Assembly (NCBI RefSeq): GCF_017798165.1
Contig: NZ_CP059068.1
Span: forward strand, 1,116,001 to 1,180,000
Reading direction: 5' to 3'
Length of the DNA stretch: 64,000 nucleotides
Source: Rhodoferax sp. AJA081-3
Lineage (GTDB): Bacteria > Pseudomonadota > Gammaproteobacteria > Burkholderiales > Burkholderiaceae_C
Made by a program: the position numbers and the translations under genes. Shown one piece after another: positions 8,398 through 16,319 of this stretch. Within the stretch, counting starts at the first letter, position 1; the number at the start of each line of letters is the position of its first letter. Under the pieces are notes generated by a model that saw only the letters and a list, made by a program, of their open reading frames with translations, was not told the origin of the DNA and made no database searches.

Positions 8398-8622
8398 GTG
8401 CGGCCCGCGCTGATATCCGCAACCATTGGTTTGCTTCTATTCTTGACGCTTATCTGGAGTTTTGTCGATCCGCAGGTCTGCTCGGAGGGATGCGGCAGCT
8501 ACCTGTTTGGCCTGGTCTTCCTGGCGCGCGAGTTTTTTGGCCTCATTGGCGTTAGATTACTGTTGCTCGGATTGAGCCTTATGTTTGTTGGCTTCACTGT
8601 GAAGTCCTTTTGGGAGCGTTGA
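8398..8622 (+). CDS. Cassette 2: small two-helix membrane protein
   Basis: 74 residues from GTG at 8398, ten bases after the attC1 core. Two hydrophobic segments are plain: ALISATIGLLLFLTLIWSFV at residues 4-23 and an apolar run at about residues 49-68 (IGVRLLLLGLSLMFVGFTV). The loop between them holds two cysteines (QVCSEGCGSY). No family recognised. Small membrane proteins of this kind are common in cassette arrays. Confidence 0.6.
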   Translation: MRPALISATIGLLLFLTLIWSFVDPQVCSEGCGSYLFGLVFLAREFFGLIGVRLLLLGLSLMFVGFTVKSFWER

Positions 8623-8641
8623 AGGCAATGCGACGGAATCA

Positions 8642-8743
8642 GCCTAACGGGTTCGTCGAATGGACCCACAACGGCGGCCATCTTGGTCGCCATTCTTCAC
8701 AACTGAGTGCGCCGTTGCGGCCCATTCACGGCCAACGTTATCC
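8642..8743 (+). repeat. attC site 2
   Basis: 102 bp from R'' (GCCTAAC, 8642-8648) to R' (GTTATCC, 8737-8743), with the same interior blocks as attC1 and attC3: ACAACGGCGGCC on the left, GCCATTCTTC in the middle and GTGCGCCGTTG on the right. R'' is the exact reverse complement of the 5' end of cassette 2. Confidence 0.9.
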
Positions 8744-9061
8744 ATGACCAAACGCAACGCTTCTTCAACGCCGCCATCACGATTGATGATGGTGGGCGCG
8801 TGGGTTGGCGGAATCGCTTCTGTAGGCGGCTTAGTCGCGATGGTCCTCATTGCCATTGACAAGCTCAATACCGGGCATGGCCTCGACACCTATCGAACCA
8901 AGTGGATGGTTCAAGACAATTGGATCGGATTCATTGTCTTTGTCGTCGTGACCACAGTTGTGGTTTTGGCGGCGGCAATAATTGGGTGGTTTCAGCGGCG
9001 AAATGAGCAGCGCGAAGTTCAACAACTTCAAGCGAAATATTCTGAGGGGCATCATGGATAA
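8744..9061 (+). CDS. Cassette 3: two-helix membrane protein
   Basis: 105 residues from the ATG at 8744, which directly abuts the attC2 core, so the mRNA leader is supplied by the neighbouring cassette. There are two hydrophobic segments, about residues 15-38 (MMVGAWVGGIASVGGLVAMV) and about residues 62-84 (IGFIVFVVVTTVVVLAAAII), then a charged Gln/Glu/Arg-rich tail (RRNEQREVQQLQAK) that could form a short coiled coil. The TAA stop is inside the R'' core of attC3. No family recognised. Confidence 0.65.
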   Translation: MTKRNASSTPPSRLMMVGAWVGGIASVGGLVAMVLIAIDKLNTGHGLDTYRTKWMVQDNWIGFIVFVVVTTVVVLAAAIIGWFQRRNEQREVQQLQAKYSEGHHG

Positions 9062-9157
9062 CAGGTTGATCGATTGGACCACCAACGGCGGCCTATGCCC
9101 ACGCCATTCTTCGGCCAGCAGTGCGCCGTTGTCGTCCAATCATCGCCGACGTTAGCC
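9056..9157 (+). repeat. attC site 3
   Basis: 102 bp from R'' (GGATAAC, 9056-9062) to R' (GTTAGCC, 9151-9157). Left arm GGTTGATCGATTGGACC matches attC1 base for base, and the CACCAACGGCGGCC block matches attC2 closely. R'' is the exact reverse complement of the first bases of cassette 3. Confidence 0.9.
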
Positions 9158-9188
9158 CGCTTGGTTATTAACTCTATTGGAGAAACTC

Positions 9189-9605
9189 ATGCGCTCCCTC
9201 ATTGCATTGGTTTTCTGCTTCCTGCTGGCACCCTTGCAGGTACATGCTTGTCTAGGACTTTTCGCGAATCAGTTTATCTTCTTTGAGGCCATACCCAATG
9301 TGCAGGCTGAAGGGGATGTTATTGCGAAAGTTTTGCTGTCGGGCGTACATGAAGAAACGAAAACAGCAGCAGTTACGGCAACAGCAACTGTCATGCAGGT
9401 TTTAAAAACATCTGACGCAAGGGTTCAGCAGGGCGCAAAAATTATTGTGAGATACAAATTCACAAGCTGCGGCCCAAATCATAGAGACGGGGATGAAGGA
9501 ACGATCATTGCCAGAACTGGTACTGACAGCAAGGGGCTTTTTGTGTTGTATCCGTACGCGTACAGAAGATATGGTGATCGTCGCATCTTTCCACCCGAAC
9601 TCTGA
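9189..9605 (+). CDS. Cassette 4: secreted protein of unknown function
   Basis: 138 residues from the ATG at 9189, preceded at suitable distance by TTGGAG; a TTG at 9177 is possible but would put the Shine-Dalgarno sequence inside the gene. An N-terminal signal peptide is clear (MRSLIALVFCFLLAPLQVHA, then Cys-Leu-Gly). The mature part is beta-rich with four cysteines and a stretch (VTATATVMQVLKT ... KIIVRYKFTSCGP) that recalls OB-fold netrin/TIMP-like secreted domains; this is only a resemblance. The codon use looks AT-richer than the flanking chromosome, fitting an acquired cassette. Confidence 0.65.
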   Translation: MRSLIALVFCFLLAPLQVHACLGLFANQFIFFEAIPNVQAEGDVIAKVLLSGVHEETKTAAVTATATVMQVLKTSDARVQQGAKIIVRYKFTSCGPNHRDGDEGTIIARTGTDSKGLFVLYPYAYRRYGDRRIFPPEL

Positions 9606-9684
9606 CGGGATTTCAAGAGCCAGGCCTTTGCTTTTTGTGTGCATGATTTATGGCCTATCGTTTTTCTCCAGCTTTCTCTGTGCA

Positions 9685-9771
9685 GGCTAACATTTCTCTC
9701 GGCACGGACACGCAGCAGCAGGATGCCGCTTCGCTGCCCTTGCCGCGTGCCGGGCAGCGTCGACGTTAAAA
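9685..9771 (+). repeat. attC site 4 (different subtype)
   Basis: 87 bp from R'' (GGCTAAC, 9685-9691) to an R'-like core (GTTAAAA, 9765-9771; the last base departs from GTTRRRY). R'' exactly complements the 5' end of cassette 4. The interior pairs CGGCACG with CGTGCCG and is unrelated in sequence to attC1-3, so this cassette came from another attC lineage. Confidence 0.75.
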
Positions 9772-9774
9772 CGC

Positions 9775-10167
9775 ATGATCAACCAGTCTGCCGACGAAGC
9801 GATTTCTCAAGTCCTCGCGGAATTGAGGCGGGAGAAGGTGAGAGTTCGGAACGCGCAGTGGCTTGCAAATGCTTTAGGAATCATTTCCTGTACTGGGAGT
9901 CTCGCTGGCTGGGCGATCCTCGTCAGGGTATACATTGGGCTGCAGTCTTGGCCTGATGCTCCTGGTCCCAATGGGTTGAGTCAGAATCTCCACGCGATGA
10001 TCGGAGCCGGTTACATCTTCCTGTCGTTGCAGGCCGCCGCCGCCGTGTTCCTCGTATTCGCCTTGATACCAAGTCGGGACAGGCGGAAGACCCTCTTGTT
10101 CGGCGTCCCGCTCGCACCATGCGCCATCGTGCTTTGCTTTCTGCTTCTTCGGAACATCGCGAGATGA
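9775..10167 (+). CDS. Cassette 5: three-helix membrane protein
   Basis: 130 residues from the ATG at 9775, three bases after the attC4 core. A charged amphipathic N-terminus (EAISQVLAELRREKVRVRNA) is followed by three hydrophobic segments at roughly residues 30-55 (LGIISCTGSLAGWAILVRVY), 73-97 (MIGAGYIFLSLQAAAAVFLV) and 107-126 (LLFGVPLAPCAIVLCFLLL). No family recognised. It is counted as a cassette because its 5' end is an attC junction, but no standard attC closes it on the right. Confidence 0.6.
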   Translation: MINQSADEAISQVLAELRREKVRVRNAQWLANALGIISCTGSLAGWAILVRVYIGLQSWPDAPGPNGLSQNLHAMIGAGYIFLSLQAAAAVFLVFALIPSRDRRKTLLFGVPLAPCAIVLCFLLLRNIAR

Positions 10168-10184
10168 CACGGCATTCCTTCAAT

Positions 10185-10339
10185 GCGCGGCGGATGGCGT
10201 GGCCCGCGGGCGCAGGCCGCATTTGCGGTTGCCACAAAACAGGCCATCCCACCACAGCGTTGATGCAATAGCAGCGGCATGCCAACCATGCCCGCCCGCG
10301 ACGCGAGCCGGAGAACGCGGGCCACGCCGTCCGCCGCGC
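10185..10339. repeat. Long inverted repeat at the right edge of the cassette array
   Basis: Two 24-base arms (10185-10208 and 10316-10339) are reverse complements except for one T/C difference; a further GCGGGCG/CGCCCGC pair lies just inside. The spacer is about 107 bp. Position and size are those of a large attC, but neither flank shows the RYYYAAC or GTTRRRY core, and no TTTTAAC (expected R'' of cassette 5) is present. It may be a decayed attC or an unrelated palindromic element. Confidence 0.55.
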
Positions 10340-10402
10340 GCGGCACAAAGGTAAGCCACCTCATTGCGTATGATTACCCCTCCTTAGAAGAGAGTGAGAC
10401 CC

Positions 10403-12850
10403 ATGCACATTGCAGTGAAAATCGTTGCCGCCACCGTCACCGCAGCCATCGTGGCTGTGGGTGGTGCAGCAGCCTGGCATATCCACACCAAACAACCGGT
10501 ACGCAGCGGCAGCATCGCACTCAAGCAACTGCAAGCACCCGTCAAGGTGTCGTATGACGAGCGCGGTGTGCCCCACATCCAGGCCGAGAACGAGATGGAT
10601 ATGTACCGGGCGCTGGGGTATGTGCATGCACAAGACCGCCTGTTCCAGATGGAGATGGTGCGCCGCCTGGCGCGCGGTGAACTGGCAGAGATTCTGGGGC
10701 CCAAGCTGCTGGAGACCGACAAGCTGTTCCGCACGCTGGGCATTCGCGCCCGCGCGGACGAAATGGCCGCCAAGATCAACCCCATAAAACCCGCCGACAT
10801 GGCGCTGATCTCGTACCTGGACGGCATCAACCAGTACCAGAACACCCACCCGGTGCCGCTGGAGTTTGACATCCTCAAAATCCCCAAACGCCCCTTCACG
10901 CCGGGCGACACCTTGGCCGTGGCGGGCTATCTGGCCTACAGCTTTGCCCAGGCATTCAAGGCAGAACCCGCGCTGACCCATATCCGCGACAAGCTAGGCC
11001 CCAACCACCTGAAGATGTTTGACCTGGATTGGAACGCCGAAGGTGTTATCAAAAGCAGCACCAGCAACCAAAGCGCCAAGGCCGCACCATCGGCCAACCG
11101 TGCCGCGCTGGCGCTGGACGCCCAAGATTGGGCTGGCTTGGGCCGCCTGGCCCAACTGAGCCAGGATGCGATGGATGCCGCGGGCGTGCCCGCCTTTGAA
11201 GGCAGCAACGCCTGGGCCATTTCAGGCAAACGCACCGCCAGTGGCAAGCCGCTGCTGGCAGGGGACCCGCACATTGCGTTTTCGGCCCCGTCCGTCTGGT
11301 ACGAGGCCCACCTGACCGCCCCCGGCTTTGACCTGTACGGCCACCACCAGGCGCTGAACCCCTTTGCGCTGCTGGGCCACAACGGCCAGTTTGGCTGGAC
11401 GCTAACCATGTTCGAGAACGACGACGTGGACCTGATCGCCGAAAAAATCAACCCAGCCAACCCCAACCAGGTCTCCATCAAAGGCCAATGGGTCGATCTG
11501 AGCACCCGCACCGAGACCATCAAGGTCAAGGGCCAGGACGATGTGCAGTTGGCCCTGCGCCGCTCGCCCCACGGCCCCATCATCAGCGATGCCTTTAAAG
11601 AGAGTTTTGGCAGCACCCCCATCGCCATGTGGTGGGCATTCTTAGAGACCGAAAACCCGGCGCTGGAAGCCTTTTACGAGCTGAACCGCGCCAACACCCG
11701 CGAGAAGGCCCGCGGCGCATCCGAAAAAATCCATGCCCCCGGCCTGAACGTGGTCTGGGCCAATACCGCGGGTGATATTGGTTGGTGGGCCGCCGCCAAA
11801 CTGCCCATACGCCCGGCAGGTGTCAAGTCGTACTTCGTGCTGGATGGCAGCACGGCCGAGGCCGACAAGACCGGCTTCTACAACTTCAGCTTCAACCCGC
11901 AGGAAGAGAACCCAGCGCGCGGCTACATCGTGTCGGCCAACCACCAGCCCAAGCCCGCCAGCGGCGTGCCCGTGCCCGGCTACTACTGCCTGCCCGACCG
12001 CGTGCAGCGGCTGGACGACGTCCTGCGTGACTCCGACAAAAAATGGGACACCGCCGCCGCCCAGGCCCTGCAGTTGGACGGCAGCACCGGCTACGGCCCG
12101 CGTGTGCTCAAGGACTTGATGCCCATTTTAATGAACGTCACCACCGACCCTTATGAAAAGGCGTTTCTGGAGCCGCTGCTCTTGTGGGATGGCGACTACA
12201 GCCGCGACAGCATGGCCGCCCTGCTGTTCACCCAGCTGATGTACGAGCTGGCCCACGCGGCCATGTCCGACGAAGTGGGCGAGGCGCAGTTCAAGAACCT
12301 GCTGCGCACCTTTGCGCTGGACACCGCCCTACCCCGGCTGGTGGCCGACGCCAATGCCCCCTGGTGGGACAACGTCAACACCAAGCAGGTGGAGAACCGC
12401 TTTGAGACCGTGCGCATTGCCTGGGTCAACACGCTCAAACACCTGGAATCGGTCAACGGCAAAGACCTGCAAAAGTGGAACTGGGGCACCGCCCACACTC
12501 TGACCCACGCGCACCCGCTGGGCCAGCAAAAGCCGCTGGACAGCATCTTCAATGTGGGCCCCTTCAAGGTGGCTGGCGGCCGCGAGACGCCCAACAACAT
12601 GAACTACCACGTGGGGCCCGCGCCCTGGGCCGTGCGCTCAGGCCCGTCCACCCGCCGGGTGGTGGACTTTGCCCAGCCGGACAAGGCCGTGGGCATCAAC
12701 CCCGTGGGCCAAAGCGGCGTGTTGTTTGATGCGCACTACTCTGACCAGGCTGCCTTCTTTGCCGAAGGCATTTACAAGCCGCAACACCTGAGCGCGGCAG
12801 ATGTCAAAGCCAACCGCAAGAGCCTGCTGACGCTGTCGCCCGCGCCCTGA
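10403..12850 (+). CDS. Penicillin acylase family (Ntn-hydrolase) protein
   Basis: An 815-residue member of the peptidase S45 family, which covers penicillin acylases and acyl-homoserine-lactone acylases. The N-terminus has a membrane-crossing or signal segment (VKIVAATVTAAIVAVGGAAA). The alpha-chain motif VSYDERGVPHIQAENEMD is followed, after a spacer, by Gly-Ser-Asn-Ala-Trp, where Ser268 would become the N-terminal nucleophile of the beta chain after self-cleavage; GDPHIAFSAPSVWYEAHL follows as in the family. The enzyme would act in the periplasm on an amide whose identity cannot be read from sequence. The ATG at 10403 is preferred over an in-frame GTG at 10394. It stands alone between the cassette array and a convergent gene. 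Confidence 0.85.
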   Translation: MHIAVKIVAATVTAAIVAVGGAAAWHIHTKQPVRSGSIALKQLQAPVKVSYDERGVPHIQAENEMDMYRALGYVHAQDRLFQMEMVRRLARGELAEILGPKLLETDKLFRTLGIRARADEMAAKINPIKPADMALISYLDGINQYQNTHPVPLEFDILKIPKRPFTPGDTLAVAGYLAYSFAQAFKAEPALTHIRDKLGPNHLKMFDLDWNAEGVIKSSTSNQSAKAAPSANRAALALDAQDWAGLGRLAQLSQDAMDAAGVPAFEGSNAWAISGKRTASGKPLLAGDPHIAFSAPSVWYEAHLTAPGFDLYGHHQALNPFALLGHNGQFGWTLTMFENDDVDLIAEKINPANPNQVSIKGQWVDLSTRTETIKVKGQDDVQLALRRSPHGPIISDAFKESFGSTPIAMWWAFLETENPALEAFYELNRANTREKARGASEKIHAPGLNVVWANTAGDIGWWAAAKLPIRPAGVKSYFVLDGSTAEADKTGFYNFSFNPQEENPARGYIVSANHQPKPASGVPVPGYYCLPDRVQRLDDVLRDSDKKWDTAAAQALQLDGSTGYGPRVLKDLMPILMNVTTDPYEKAFLEPLLLWDGDYSRDSMAALLFTQLMYELAHAAMSDEVGEAQFKNLLRTFALDTALPRLVADANAPWWDNVNTKQVENRFETVRIAWVNTLKHLESVNGKDLQKWNWGTAHTLTHAHPLGQQKPLDSIFNVGPFKVAGGRETPNNMNYHVGPAPWAVRSGPSTRRVVDFAQPDKAVGINPVGQSGVLFDAHYSDQAAFFAEGIYKPQHLSAADVKANRKSLLTLSPAP

Positions 12851-12870
12851 GGACAAGCCTTGCCGTGGGC

Positions 12871-13590
12871 CTATCCGTTGGCTCGTACATATGCGCCATC
12901 CGTCAGCAGGGGTACACAGCTACTTGCATTGAGGGCGGTCGCCAGTTGAACATCGGCCGCGAACCCTCTGCCAACAAGCTCCACGCCCGACGCGCAAGAG
13001 CCGATGATGGAAGAGAGTTGATTGCGGGCACCAACAAACGCAGCCTCCGCGACGGAGGCTTCGGGCGATCTGGAACCTTGCAGATGGTGGATCACCGCGC
13101 CGGCTCCCAGCAGGTCTTCCACCGCGGGGCGGAGCGTTCCATCGTGCCACCGCTCACCTGCGGCCACCACGGTCACAGGCCCCGGATGGCGGGATGCGAA
13201 GGCGGCAACGGCCGCAGCATTGCGCAGGCAGCCCGCTAGCACAACAGGGTCTGTGCAAGCTAGCGTAAGTGTTGACCCGTTGGGCGACGGCAGTAACAGC
13301 CGCGTGCCCGCCTCAATCTCCAGCAGCGACTGCGGTGACAGACAGAGCCCGCCACCTGATCGTTCGCCGGCCAACACTGCGTTGTTGGCGCTTGCAAATG
13401 CTGCAGCCGATGTATCCTTGTGGCGGTAGGGCAGCACATACGCATTTCGGCTGCACACGATGTCCACGCAGGTTGAAAACGACAGAACATCCACGATGAT
13501 GGTGACACCACCCACATTCGCAAGCTGGCTGACGCCATGGATGCCCCACTCAAACCGGATGGCGTGGGGAGACTGGGTGGTGAAAAGCAT
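12871..13590 (-). CDS. 2-phosphosulfolactate phosphatase family (ComB-like) protein
   Basis: A 239-residue protein with the ComB family pattern: IIVDVLSFSTCVDI near the N-terminus, GERSGG, LLLPSPNGSTLTLAC, then a conserved glycine-rich segment (VVAAGERW). ComB removes phosphate from 2-phosphosulfolactate in coenzyme M synthesis in methanogens; bacterial homologues such as this one are common and their substrate is generally unproven. The ATG at 13590 is chosen because upstream in-frame sequence runs into the divergent hemH. It converges on the penicillin-acylase gene, leaving 20 bp between the stops. Confidence 0.75.
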   Translation of the reverse strand: MLFTTQSPHAIRFEWGIHGVSQLANVGGVTIIVDVLSFSTCVDIVCSRNAYVLPYRHKDTSAAAFASANNAVLAGERSGGGLCLSPQSLLEIEAGTRLLLPSPNGSTLTLACTDPVVLAGCLRNAAAVAAFASRHPGPVTVVAAGERWHDGTLRPAVEDLLGAGAVIHHLQGSRSPEASVAEAAFVGARNQLSSIIGSCASGVELVGRGFAADVQLATALNASSCVPLLTDGAYVRANG

Positions 13591-13635
13591 GGTGGCTGAG
13601 GCGTTGTCCAAAGGAAGAGTCGGCGAGAATAACGC

Positions 13636-14727
13636 ATGCCCTTCTCCCCCGAACCTCCTTACTCCCACGGTCAGGCACCCCGCACCGCCGTGCTCTATTG
13701 CAACCTGGGCACGCCCGATGCGCCCACACCCAAGGCGGTGCGCCGCTATTTGAAGGAATTTCTGAGCGACCACCGCGTCGTGGAAATCCCGCGTTTGCTG
13801 TGGCTGTTGATCCTGCATGGCATCATCCTGCGCTTTCGGCCGGCCAAGTCGGCCGCCAAATACGCCAGCATCTGGACACCCGAAGGTTCACCACTGAAGC
13901 TGTGGACCGAGAAACAATCCAAGCTGCTGCAAGGCTGGCTGGGACAACGCAACCATGCCGTCAAGGTGCGCTACGCCATGCGCTACGGCAGCACGTCCAT
14001 CGCCTCCCAGTTGGACGCACTCAAGGCTGAGGGTGTGACCCGCGTGCTGGTGGTGCCCGCCTACCCGCAGTACAGCGGCACGACTACGGCCAGTGTGTTC
14101 GATGCCGTCTATGCCTGGGCCGCGCGCACCCGCGCCCTGCCCGAGCTGCGGTTTGTCAACCACTACCACGATGACGCGGGCTACATAGGCGCCTTGGCTT
14201 CCAGCGTGCAGCGCCACTGGAAAGAGCATGGTCGCCCCGACCAACTGGTGATGAGTTTCCACGGCGTGCCGGCCCGCACGCTGACGCTGGGCGACCCCTA
14301 CCACTGCGAATGCATGAAGACCGCCCGGCTGCTGGCCAACAAGCTGAACCTGACCAAGGAGCACTACAAGGTCACATTCCAGTCCCGCCTGGGCCGGGCC
14401 AAGTGGCTGGAGCCCTACACCGAACCCACGCTGATCGCGCTGGGCCGCGCAGGCGTCAAACGCGTGGATGTGATTTGCCCCGGCTTCACCAGCGACTGCC
14501 TGGAGACGCTGGAAGAAATCAGCATGGAAGCCCGCGCCGCCTTTCTGCTGGCGGGCGGCAAGACCTTCCACTACATCACCTGCCTGAACGACGACCCGGA
14601 GTGGATCACCGCGCTGTGCAACCTCAGCGAACAGCACATGGGCGGCTGGAACACGCAAGACGAACCGGATGCGGCAGCGATGGCGACCTCGCGTATTGCG
14701 GCGTTGGGGATGGGGGCTAAGCAGTAG
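13636..14727 (+). CDS. hemH: Ferrochelatase
   Basis: A 363-residue protein that inserts ferrous iron into protoporphyrin IX, the last step of haem synthesis. Family hallmarks are AVLYCNLGTPDAPTP, VRYAMRYGSTSI, VVPAYPQYSGTTTASVFD, the active-site histidine in MSFHGVPART, and PGFTSDCLETLEEI with the conserved Glu. Length fits proteobacterial HemH. It is divergent from the ComB-like gene with only 45 bp between starts, so the two promoters must overlap. A copy of the dispersed repeat follows the stop. Confidence 0.95.
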   Translation: MPFSPEPPYSHGQAPRTAVLYCNLGTPDAPTPKAVRRYLKEFLSDHRVVEIPRLLWLLILHGIILRFRPAKSAAKYASIWTPEGSPLKLWTEKQSKLLQGWLGQRNHAVKVRYAMRYGSTSIASQLDALKAEGVTRVLVVPAYPQYSGTTTASVFDAVYAWAARTRALPELRFVNHYHDDAGYIGALASSVQRHWKEHGRPDQLVMSFHGVPARTLTLGDPYHCECMKTARLLANKLNLTKEHYKVTFQSRLGRAKWLEPYTEPTLIALGRAGVKRVDVICPGFTSDCLETLEEISMEARAAFLLAGGKTFHYITCLNDDPEWITALCNLSEQHMGGWNTQDEPDAAAMATSRIAALGMGAKQ

Positions 14728-14748
14728 CGCCTATTCCCCGCTTGATTC

Positions 14749-14802
14749 GCTATATATTTGATAGTGAGTCAAGCATATTCGACGGGGGCTAGAGGCCAAT
14801 TT
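14749..14802 (+). repeat. Dispersed repeat copy B
   Basis: GCTATATATTTGATAGT followed by CATATTCGACGGGGGCTAGAGG and CCAATTT. It lies between the convergent hemH and diguanylate cyclase genes; its last bases supply part of the stop codon region of the latter (TTA on the plus strand at 14801-14803). This is one of the best-preserved copies. Confidence 0.85.
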
Positions 14803-16159
14803 AACCAAAACACACCCGGTTGCGCCCCTGCTCCTTGGCCCGGTACAGCAGGCCGTCTGCCTTGCTTAACATGGCATGCACCGTGCCCGCGGCCACATCC
14901 GCGCACAGGCCCATGCTCATGGTCACGCGCAGCTCGGGGTGCACATTGGTCCAGGGGAAGCTTTCAATCACCTGGCGCAGCTTGTCGCACAGTGCGGCGG
15001 CCTGGGGCAGTGGGGTCTCTGGCAGCAGGATCACAAACTCTTCACCGCCATACCGCGCCACCACGTCGGAGATGCGCATATGGGTGCGCAGAATCTCGGC
15101 GATCTGCTTGAGCACCACATCGCCGGTGGCGTGTGAGTAGGTGTCGTTGATACGTTTGAAGAAATCGATATCACCCATTACCACGGTCATGGGGTGGCCG
15201 TGGCGCACGGATTGCTCGAACAGCTGCTGGGCTTGCTCGTCGAAGTGGCGGCGGTTGTAGAGGTCGGTCAGCGCATCGCGGATGCTCATTTCCTTGAGCT
15301 GGGTGGCCTGCTCCAAAATGGTTTTGTTGGACTGCTGCAGCGCCTCGTGGCTTTGCGCCAGCTCTTCGCTCATCTGGTTAAAGGCGGTGGCCAGCGTGGC
15401 AATCTCGCCACCACCGCCATCCACCTCCACCTTCTGGCGCAAAGCCCCGCCGCGCATGGCCTTGACCGCGCCCGTCAGTTGCCGCAACGCGGCGCTCAGG
15501 CCGGTGCCCAGCAGCAGGCCCAGGCCCAATGCCAACGCGGTGGCGGCCGCTGCGCCATACAGCAGAGCCTCGCGCATGGCGGCCAGGTATTCGATGTCCT
15601 GCTTGCCGGGCGCCAGCACGCCCTGGGGCGCGATGTAGGCTTCGACCTTGTCGTTGATGACGATGGGCATGGCGTCGCGCTGCAACTCGGGTGGCGCAAC
15701 ACTATCGTGTGCGTATTCACCCGCGCCCAGCAGCACGCGGTACTGCGCATCCAGCAAAATGAACTTGAACGGCGGCTCGCCACCGCGGCGGGGGCCGTCC
15801 GGGCCACCACCACCCGGCGGACCCTGGTCTGGCGGACCGGCTCGGCGGTCGTCGGGTGGTCCTGGGGGCCTGCCTTCTGGCGGGCCGTCTGGCCGCGGGG
15901 GCCGCGGCCGCGCGCCGACGGTCGGGCCCTGCTGCTCCATGAACTGGCGAAACGGCATCACCGCGCTGGCGGCTTGCCAATTGCCACCGTAACGCGTCAG
16001 GTAGTCGGTCACCGCGCCCTTGAAATGCATGCTGGCCTGCTGGCGCCGCAGCGAATCGAACTTGTTGGTCAGCTGCACATAGGCCACACCACCCACCAGT
16101 GCCACCGAGGCCAGGCTGCTGAGGAGCAGGGCAAGGACAAATTTGAAGCGCAGGGACAT
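14801..16159 (-). CDS. Membrane-bound diguanylate cyclase with Pro/Gly-rich sensor
   Basis: A 452-residue c-di-GMP synthase. A first membrane helix (FVLALLLSSLASVALVGGVA) and a second (LLYGAAAATALALGLGLLLG) bracket a periplasmic sensor. A HAMP linker follows (LRQLTGAVKAMRGGALRQKV), then a short coiled coil and the GGDEF domain with GGEEF at about residues 371-375. The product-inhibition site RISD precedes it at the canonical five-residue spacing, so feedback control is expected. The sensor contains an unusual run of about 50 residues made almost only of Pro, Gly, Arg and Asp (for example RPPRPDGPPEGRPPGPPDD). The ATG at 16159 follows GAGGAAA and is preferred to a TTG at 16177. Confidence 0.88.
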   Translation of the reverse strand: MSLRFKFVLALLLSSLASVALVGGVAYVQLTNKFDSLRRQQASMHFKGAVTDYLTRYGGNWQAASAVMPFRQFMEQQGPTVGARPRPPRPDGPPEGRPPGPPDDRRAGPPDQGPPGGGGPDGPRRGGEPPFKFILLDAQYRVLLGAGEYAHDSVAPPELQRDAMPIVINDKVEAYIAPQGVLAPGKQDIEYLAAMREALLYGAAAATALALGLGLLLGTGLSAALRQLTGAVKAMRGGALRQKVEVDGGGGEIATLATAFNQMSEELAQSHEALQQSNKTILEQATQLKEMSIRDALTDLYNRRHFDEQAQQLFEQSVRHGHPMTVVMGDIDFFKRINDTYSHATGDVVLKQIAEILRTHMRISDVVARYGGEEFVILLPETPLPQAAALCDKLRQVIESFPWTNVHPELRVTMSMGLCADVAAGTVHAMLSKADGLLYRAKEQGRNRVCFG

Positions 16160-16319
16160 GGGGTTTCCTCTCAACAACCGACGGCAGATTTCGCGGAGAT
16201 TTTAGGTCTGCCACCGTGGGCTTGTCGGGCCTTCTTTAACACAGAGTCTCTTTAGAATGCGGCCATGATTGCACTGCACGCGCCTCCCGCGTTCAACACT
16301 GGTGCACTACATAACAAGC

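Larger units (their letters stand above)
7991..10339 (+). mobile_element. Integron-type gene-cassette array without integrase (CALIN)
   Basis: Five small genes on the plus strand are separated by four attC sites. By the G^TT rule the cassettes are 7991-8382, 8383-8737, 8738-9151, 9152-9765 and 9766 to an unclear end near 10340. For cassettes 2, 3 and 4 the 5' bases (TTAGGC, TTATCC, TTAGCC) are exact complements of the R'' core at their own 3' end (GCCTAAC, GGATAAC, GGCTAAC), which is what a circularised cassette requires. No intI gene is present in the window. The near identity of three attC sites is typical of sedentary chromosomal arrays. Confidence 0.85.
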
